DNA of 64,000 nucleotides from Pachyseris speciosa (Eukaryota; Cnidaria; Anthozoa; Scleractinia; Pachyseridae): NCBI GenBank assembly GCA_016490735.1, contig JAEMWC010000007.1, positions 315,001 to 379,000 of the forward strand, read 5' to 3'. Shown piece by piece: positions 22,201 to 31,200 of this stretch (position 1 is its first letter; each line of letters starts with the position of its first letter). The notes under the pieces were generated by a model. It saw only the letters and a program-made list of their open reading frames with translations, ran no database searches and was not told where the DNA came from. The position numbers and the translations under genes were made by a program.

Positions 22201-25200
22201 TGTGAGTGTGTCCCTGAGGAGGACTGTTTGCCGGATCATTGACTGACGTTTCGACAACCTGAGCGAAAGTCATCAACAGAATAATCATTTGCCTATCGTT
22301 TCTATTCTCAGTTGGAGTTGAATATTGAGCCTGAGAAAGGCTGGAAAACAGACACCATGTACGCTCCTGCTGGAGTGCATGTGGATGCAGAGTACACTAG
22401 CGAGGGGAATGAAGAGGAGGGCCAATCTGGAGAACAACCATTTGCTTATCCCATGGGAATTGGAGGTGTAATGATGAATGGATGCTATGGCACAAACTAT
22501 CAGATTGGCGATCCCTGTTATGATTTTAAGACCGCGTCACCTAATTGCCATGTAAGCAAACTTAGTAACTACAGTGCTGGTCAAAAGTGTTGGGACAGTT
22601 CATGGTAGATGACTTCAAACAGCCTCTCTTAAGAGTAGCACGGCCAAGACGGCCCAACCCACCCCCCCCCCCCACCCTTTTCGCGCCTGCTAATGTTAAC
22701 GAAAATCTGGAAAAAGCAACCTGACACAAGAATAGCTTCATTTTCTTTGGTTCAATTGACACGACAAACACTGACATGATGAACGTACGCTGGCAAATTT
22801 TGGGAATCTCATAAGAAAGGAGGAATAACAAAACTTGTCACCTTGTGGGCGCTGCTTCGCAACATTCACAATCAAAAACACACGCGACGAAGGTTCAACA
22901 TTGCTAAGGGGAGGGGGTGGAAATTACATTTTAACATTGCTAGGGGGAGGGAGTCAATTACACTGGCTTCCATTGGTCCTTTTTCAAAACGTAAAGGACA
23001 CACTCGTGGGTTTTAGAACGAAAAAGGGGGAGGTGTCCCAACAGCTTTTTGCCGGGATTGCAGGACATGCTTCGTCTGATTAGCTCCTCCCCATCTCCCT
23101 TTTACTTGTACCGCTAGCGTCTTACCATGTAGCCTACAAATGCTCCCAGAAACAATAATGATGCACAAAGTCATGTCAGGACGGCGAACTTTAACTATTT
23201 AAGTTTTTAAACAAAGGGTTCCTGGAATTCCACTCCTACTCCCGGTCAAAGAAACAGAAGAGGACTAGGGTATTTCTGTTGCTAATTTAGCCTTGTCAAT
23301 GTGGTGGTCCTTCCTTCCGCGAAGGAGGCCCTTCCAAGCATTTAAAGGGCCTATGTCAAGAGGTTTTGGTATGAATTTAACATGCCACAGGAAATGTTTA
23401 TACCAATGGAAACTCAAAATAATGTTCCATTTCTGTTCAAAACTACTCTATTAGTGCAGTCAAATAAAAAATAAGACTCCTTGCCTACGGATGATGAGGA
23501 TAGAAACGGATTGCAATTTGAAAAAAAAGTGGGCCGATGTTTTTTCAAGTTTCAGATTTCCTGTCTAGAACAATTATAAGCCTATTATCGGTTGGTCTTC
23601 TTAAAAAAAATAATAACAACTTTTTGTCTCTCTGTTGGAGATCTAAGACCGATTTTTGTTTAAAAAGATGTTCTTTATCTTAAATTAACCCGACTTTTGC
23701 CCCCCAAACCGTAAAATAACCGTGACATAGCCCCTTAAGCGTAGCATTGTCTACCATGCGTAATGCAAGATGCTCCATTATAAATGCATTTCGCTGCTTA
23801 ACTGCAAGAGAATTGGCAAAATTGTTTTACTTGATCTATTAACTGAGAGATTTTTCGCAGACTCTTTTCTATTTTAAGTTGATTCTGGCATATTCATTTT
23901 TTATTGTAATTTATCCAGCCATTTGAAATAAAGAACTGATCGAACATGCCGGATCTAATATGGTGTTTCACAAAACATATATCATTCACACAAATATATC
24001 AGTTACTACAGCATTTTCATCAACATTTTACCAACTTATTGCACAATGGGTTATTAAACGAACAAGAACCCAACGGGAATTCTTATCAACCTCTATGGTG
24101 AGATCTTATTGCCAAGTGCAATGGATAATGTAATAACTTTGACGTTTCTTGGTATTAAGGACCTCATTGATGGAGCCGCCTTCATTGGAGTCGGTTTTGA
24201 TGGACGAGGTGATTACAGCCCTGAATCACGGAAGATGAGTATTGTTCAAAGGGTTTGTGCCGGAAAAGCAACGTAAGTTTGTTCGCCCGCTTCAAACGTA
24301 CTTATTAGAAATTCCGAGGCTTACTTGAGGTGGAATAGAGTGAACAGCATTTTTTCTTCCCTTGTCTTCAAAGTTTAAATGTGTGAAAAAACTTTAAAAA
24401 AGACGAAAGAGTTAACGAAACATCTAAGAGTGTGGGGCAAACTCCCTCTTCGGTCAGTTAAGAAGAAAAAAAATAGAACAGCTGATAGAAAGATGACATC
24501 CTTTCCAACGTATCTTTTTAGGTATGATGATGCTCACGTTCCTGACACCATGAACGTGCACGGAGTGTATGATACAAGCACCACGATGCACAGTTTTTAC
24601 AGTCGGCAAGAATACCAAACATGGCTTCAACAACAAGCAGGGATGGCAGGGTCTTTTTTCGGTTTTTTCGGTGGAGTGAAGAAAGCTTGGGGAAGTTCGT
24701 CACTTAGTGGAACTGAAAAATACATGTCACTCCTCTCCATTGACATCGATAGGTAATAAAATGATAAAATACTTGCATTAATAATAATGTCATATCTTGC
24801 TAAATTATCCAATAAATTTAAGATTAAAAACAAATGTTTTAAGAATATATATTTTTGCTGTACCATATGAATCATTAAGGCAAGTCAGAAACTACCAATA
24901 ATTGTGTTTTTGAAAATGCAGGTGAAAAGAAATACATGGCAATGTTTCAAGTCATGCACCCTTTTCTTTCTGCAAGCAAAGGCCTTTTGGCTTATGAAAT
25001 AAACAACTTTCGATGTCTGTCAAAGGCAACGGCAATCAATGAAACACATCGCATTTGACATAAGTACTTGACATTTCCAATTTTCTCTTCCAATTCTTAG
25101 GTATGAGATATATCTTGACGAGGTTAAGCCAAACGATCTCAGTGTGAATTTTCTTCAGGAGTTCATGGACCTTCCAACATCCTATCTGGCTCCTGGTGCT

Positions 25201-28200
25201 GCCATTAAGTTTCGTAAGTGTCTTATCTATAGGTATTATACATACATACATACATACATCACATTATTTACCCTCGGATTTTAGAGTAGCTTGTGCAGCT
25301 AATATAGATTTTATGAATTCGTACATCTGGCAGAATTCATTAATCAGAATCGGAAACCAACCCCTTTTTTACCCGTCTTGGTTGGAGGCCGGAGTGACGG
25401 TGGTCAAGGACCTTGTAGATATTAAACAGGATTTCTTAAGTTTTGATGTTTTTGAAAACAAATTTCAGATTAAAACCAACTATCTGGAGTATTATAAAAT
25501 TCGATCTGCCCTAAAACAATATAAGAAGAGTTGCTCGCTAGAAACTGATAAACCCCATACAGAGAGTGCGGTTGAGACTATACAGTCCTCGCAAAAAGTT
25601 GTTAAAAAACTTTATAAGCTGCTTATCGAAAAAAAGGCTACCCATCCTTCAAGAACGGAGGAAAAATGGAAACGGGAAATTCAACCATTTGGAAATGTAA
25701 CTGTTGATTGGAAAAAATCTTATCAATTACCGTTTCTCTGTACAAGGAACTCTAAACTCAGAGTATTTCAGTTTAAACTTTTACACAGGAGGATTGCTAC
25801 AAATGACTTTTTATGTAAAATTGGACTAGAGCAAACTGACCTATGTTCCTTTTGCAGAGAAACTGCGGAAACTCTGATGCATCTTTTTTGGAACTGCAGA
25901 CATACAAAGCTTTTTTGGGAAAGAACTTTCGAATGGATAACCCAAAATCTTAAGGATCTGGAAAACTTTAAGCTCTCCCCTTCTTTCTGCTTGGGCCTTA
26001 TTGACAATATATCAGATCTCTTTGTACACCAGATCATTCTTATCGCTAGATCCTACATATACACTTGCAAGTTTAAAAGCTCTTTACCAAAGCTGGAAAT
26101 GTTTATACAGCTAGTTAAGATAGCTATGAAAGTGGAAAAACAAGCAGCCCTAGAAAATAACACAGTTAGGGCTTTTGAAGTGAAATGGTCTCGACTTAGA
26201 TAGTCCCTCGCATACGAAGTGATTCAAATGGTGGAAATGGTATGGCTGCCACTGTTGTACGCGGTACTTGATAACTGTCTTGTAAGTAGGTTAGTTTTCG
26301 TTGTAAGGTCGCGTATTATTGTTTTTATAAATAACCTCTGTATTGTGTGTAATGTAGTAAGTCACATGTACGATGTAGATATGTAATACGGAATGTAAGT
26401 AAGTAGAGTGTGGTATGTGATTAATAAAAGTGGACAAAAAAAAAATATAAAAATAAAAATTCTGTAACAAAAACCGAAAAAAAAAAAAAAAAAAATTAAT
26501 ATCTCCGAGCATTTTAATCATCAGATGAGAGATAGACCACCACACCGGGTATATTGGTAGCTGCTTGTGTCTTCTGTCCTGACCTGGTGGTTGTTTGAGT
26601 CTTCTCTATTGCCGTGGTTGCTGTTTGAGTCTTCTGTATTGTCTCGGTTGCTGTTTGTGTATCCTCTTCTGTCTTGGTTGTTGTTCGTATCGTTTCTATT
26701 GTCTTGGTTGCCGCTTGTATCTTTTCTAATATGTTGGTTGCTGTTTGAGTCTTCTCTATTGTTGTGGTTGCTGTTTGAGTCTTCTGTATTGTCTCGGTTG
26801 GTGTTTGTGTGTGATGTCATTCAACAGTGCCTTGTGATGTCATTCAAACGGCACATGCTAACATCACCCAACGATTACTGGAAATTAAAATGCAATTATC
26901 CATTTTAGAACATATTGGCCATCTTCTGATTAGTTTATTGTTTTGATTTCGTAAAGTGTCTAAAGCTGAGTAAAAATTCAAAGCCCAATATGGCAACTCC
27001 CACGTCATAGAAGTTAATATATATATTCCCTGTTTGCATCAATTTCTTTCCTTTAAATTTCTTTGAGCTTCGGACCTAACTTCCCACCCAAACTTTTCCA
27101 ACAGTAATTAATCTCGGTACATTGATACACTTCATTTTTCCAGAAAACTTCATTCTTCGTTGGGGCACGCATTACATAAAATCAGGAAAATTTGGTGGCC
27201 GGCTTCAAATTTTCAAAACAATGGACGCCAGCCAAGTCTCCAGCAAAGAAGAGTTCAGTCAAGTCATGGAAGTTGGTTACAAAAGTCTCTTTGGAAGTTT
27301 TCACGCAAAACATGAAAGTGGCAGCGGAAGCAGTGCAAAAAGTCAATCCAAAACCTCATCAACGTCTGTAAGCGTTGAAGGAGGAGACCAGGAAATCGCT
27401 GCCATCATCACAGATTTCAACTCTCCAACAATTAAATATGATCTCACAAAGTGGTTGGCCTCGATTGCTACCTTTCCAAAGCCCTTCAAATTTTTGGTGG
27501 CACCAATCACAGATCTTTTGAAGTTCAATCCATCCTCATTGTTCCCCAACGAAGAGAGGAATTGGGGCTGTGAGGTACACACTGCTGACATGAAGCAGGA
27601 TCCGGAGACCAAGGAACACTATTACGAGGTCAAAGTCAATGGAACGGTAACAAGAAAGTTCTGCCCATACAAGGACCGGGATGATTTGGTTTACTTGATC
27701 GGAAGGAGGAGGAATGGCCTGGAAAGAGCAATTGCTGTCTATATGGAGGAGGTAAATGCTATAAAAACAATATTTATTATTCAGACCAGACGTTTTCATC
27801 TTCTGGGACCAGTTTGATGGGAGGTGAGAGTAACTCCCCCGATCCAGAACTCCAAAGGAATTGATGCTAAGACATTTAAATTTGGAGGGTAACGACTACG
27901 CCCAATAGTGTTTCTTTTCAGGTCAACAACCACACGTCGTAATGTAATTTCCTCACGGATTTGCATTTTAGATTTCAAAATTTTCTCAAATAGTTCAGAA
28001 ACCTACCATTTTCACCAGAAGCCGATCCAAACTGATAGGAAGCGCTAACATAATCCAAAAAATGTGATAACTACCGTGGGAAAGACAATTTTCTTCATTC
28101 AAAACTGAAATATATTCAATTTCTTCAGTTCTACATTATGAAACGTTGGTTTCTCTGGTAATGTTATCTTCAGCAAAAACTGGCCCAGCACATCAAATTG

Positions 28201-31200
28201 TTGCTAGATATATTTTGAGCAAAGTCATACACGGTCCATTAGAGCTCGGTTTTGATATTTGTTTTGAGTGGCGCTGCGCTTTTTTCCTTAAGAAGGGTTT
28301 CAAGAAATTATGACTGATATAACCTTCCTTCAAAGGAAGAGAAAGATGGTATCGAATTAATTGTATCAGAATGTTGATCAAAGGAAGTTTCCATCAAAAT
28401 TCTAGGGTCCTATTTCCGCATCCGACATAACCCTTCAGGCTGGCAGACCAGGGTGTCAGACGGAAAACTACAAATTCCAAGAGAAGGCTGGCAAGCCAAG
28501 CTGGCAAGACATGACCGAGGGTGAAGCAACGTTTCTGGTGATCTTTAACACGAGGCAAGAGCTGCAGGGTTCGTTCAATGGTCCAGTGAAGATTTACCCT
28601 CGCACGGAGAAATACGTCAGATATTTCAAAGGTGAATGGCTTGTTGGTGAAAGTCGAGATCATATTGACTTAATTACAGGCTGTAACCTCGGCGATCTTG
28701 AAAAGAACCAGATTTGCATACTTGGATTGGTTTTAAAGTATAATTACATGACAGGATTCTTAACTATGGAAAAAGAAGAGTTCGACCTTTCCAAAAAGAC
28801 CTTTCCAAATCTTGCTTCAAGCATGATTGGTTCGTTGATAGCACACGCGGAATGGCCATCTGAGCACATCTTCCTTCTGGAGAAAGTGGTCGGTTACCTA
28901 CCATGTAACGTGAAGTGGTCCAACGTCCTTCGTTTTGACCCAAGCAATGCAGAAGGAAAATGCCTTCACTTTACAGCCTCTTCAAAAGGAACCATATTCG
29001 TCATATTTGCTGCAGTTCCGAACAACAAAGACACGTGGTACTATGTTCAGATCTCTCCGTATGGTGTGGGGATATTTAAGGTGAGCATCGTGTTTAATAA
29101 TTAGCAATAATGAATATGTGAACGATCATCCCAGTTATAAAAACTACCTAGGTAGTAGTGAAAATAAGGCCTGAGAAAATTCAGGTTTGTGAGGGAGTCG
29201 AACCCATGACCTCTGCGATATCGGTGCAGTGCTCTGCCAACTGAGCTTACAAGCCAACTGGGAGCTGGTCATTCTGTCGGTTCGTAATCTGCCCATGATG
29301 GTATACCCGTGATGATCATTCACATATTTATTCTCTAATCTGCAGTTCAAATGTGCAACTATTCTTTCTCAATTAGCAATACATTGTGTTAATTTAAAAG
29401 CCTTACTGTAAAGTTCTTACTGAGGAACTTTTAAACAGTTTTCACTTTTTACCAGATCCTCAAGGATTCATCCTACTAGGATTGCCACTCTCCTAACGGC
29501 CTCTTGTCGCTTATGAAGTACTAACCAAGCAAATTGCACTTTTCACAGTCTCAGAAGCTGATGGTCTCCACTGTTGATATCAATGCAGTTGGTTTGGGTG
29601 CTGACATTCTCTACCAATCCTACTTTGTCTGCCTAAAAGAGACCTCACAAAGCACCGTTATTGAGTACGGGAAAAGCCTAAGTACAACAGAAAATGGTGA
29701 CGTGTACCTGACAATGATTGACAGGGATAACCCCTTATTTGTTCGCCTTTATTCATTTGGGAATGGGGAGAAGTCTTTGGAGATAGTTGACGCACATATC
29801 ATCTCTCGTCACCTCACCAAAGCTAACTGCAGAGGAGATACTGTTCTTGATAAACAAACAAACATGTGTGTGCAGCACTGCCACGAATTATGCGATCCTA
29901 CCCAAGGTAATCTGTGTTTTTGTCTGTGTGTACACTTGTATATTCTCTCTAAATCATCTTTGACTACCGTTTTTCATACTCAACACGGGAGGTTGAAATA
30001 ATAAAAGCGATTAAGAAATATTGCTGGATTTTGCTTTTTTGTATTTTGGAAGGGAGAACAGATGGCGAATGTTTGTCACACAGTGCATAATGACTGATTC
30101 AATGATATAAGTTAGCAGATAGCCACAAGTATTGATGATTGATGAACTGCAGTATCCAATGATATAAGTTAGCAGATAGCCACAAGTATTGATGATTGAT
30201 GAACTGCAGTATCCAATGATATAGGTTAGCAGATAGCCACTTGACTTGGTTACTTTGGTCAGTGACTTGATTGCGTCTGAGTCCAAAATGTTTCCTCCGA
30301 GGATGGGGAAGGACGAAGTTCCTACCTTCGGCGTTGTTTAAGGTTTAGCATGTCTGTATCAAAGGTAACTTCAAAGGATCTTACTGGGCGCTTGACAGAG
30401 ACTTCTTGTAAATTAACATCTTTCTAGTCAAAGGTCACGTTCTATTTTGCGACTGCTTGATGTCTTTGCTCTCTCAGGGGGATTTCAGGATAAATAATTG
30501 TTGACTAGATATATAATGAAATTTTATATCTGCACCATTTCTTCACACCATTGTTAACTCCAAATTTGTCTATTATTAAAAATAGGATGTCGAGGAACCT
30601 CGGGTGATAAACCTTTGGCCACAAACTGCAATGCATGCCGATATGTTAAGAATCTTGTCACTGCTGAATGTCTTAAGGAATGTCCAGAAGGCTGGAAGGA
30701 ACTGGATGACAAGACGTGCAAAGGTAAATTTTGTAAAGCCTGTTGCAGATTGTTACTTCAAATTTCTTTTAGATCATCGTTTAGATTAAATGGAATTGAC
30801 GGTTGTTAATCGCAGTGTTTCTTTCTTCTTGTAACAAAAGGCTCAAAAAGGCGTCTATATTTAAAATACATGTGCATGGCAGATTTAAGGCAGTGGGGTT
30901 CTTGGCCTCTCCGTTCAATTGTAGAAGAATGGTTAGGGCCACACGGAAAACTAGGACGTCATATGTCGTAGAAGACGGATTTTAATTTGGGGACTTTACA
31001 GGTACTTTAACAACAACCGCCAAACTGACCATAAAGTGATCAAAACTCATTAAGGAACAACAAAATGTTCTAGAACATGAAACAGGAAGAAGGCCTTTTT
31101 TTCCCTTAACAACACTCTGATTTTTGAAGGACGTACCTATCAAAGTTTTGTCAGTGAACAATGATCTACCACTCCAAATTGTTCCAAAATAGATTTTTAT

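Noticed and set aside
22562..23083. Frames with glycine and cysteine runs
   Set aside because: They come from C- and G-runs in the intron after MACPF exon 4 and have no domain pattern.
24627..24875. Minus-strand frame opposite MACPF exon 6
   Set aside because: It is a shadow of a real exon with supported splice sites and phase.
26566..26815. CRISPR-like array of about 30 bp units
   Set aside because: The units are contiguous without spacers and diverged from each other, so this is a minisatellite. The window is eukaryotic.
30011..30286. 91-codon minus-strand frame with repeated 'SSIINTCGYLLTYI'
   Set aside because: It is produced by the 57 bp tandem repeat, whose length is a multiple of three.
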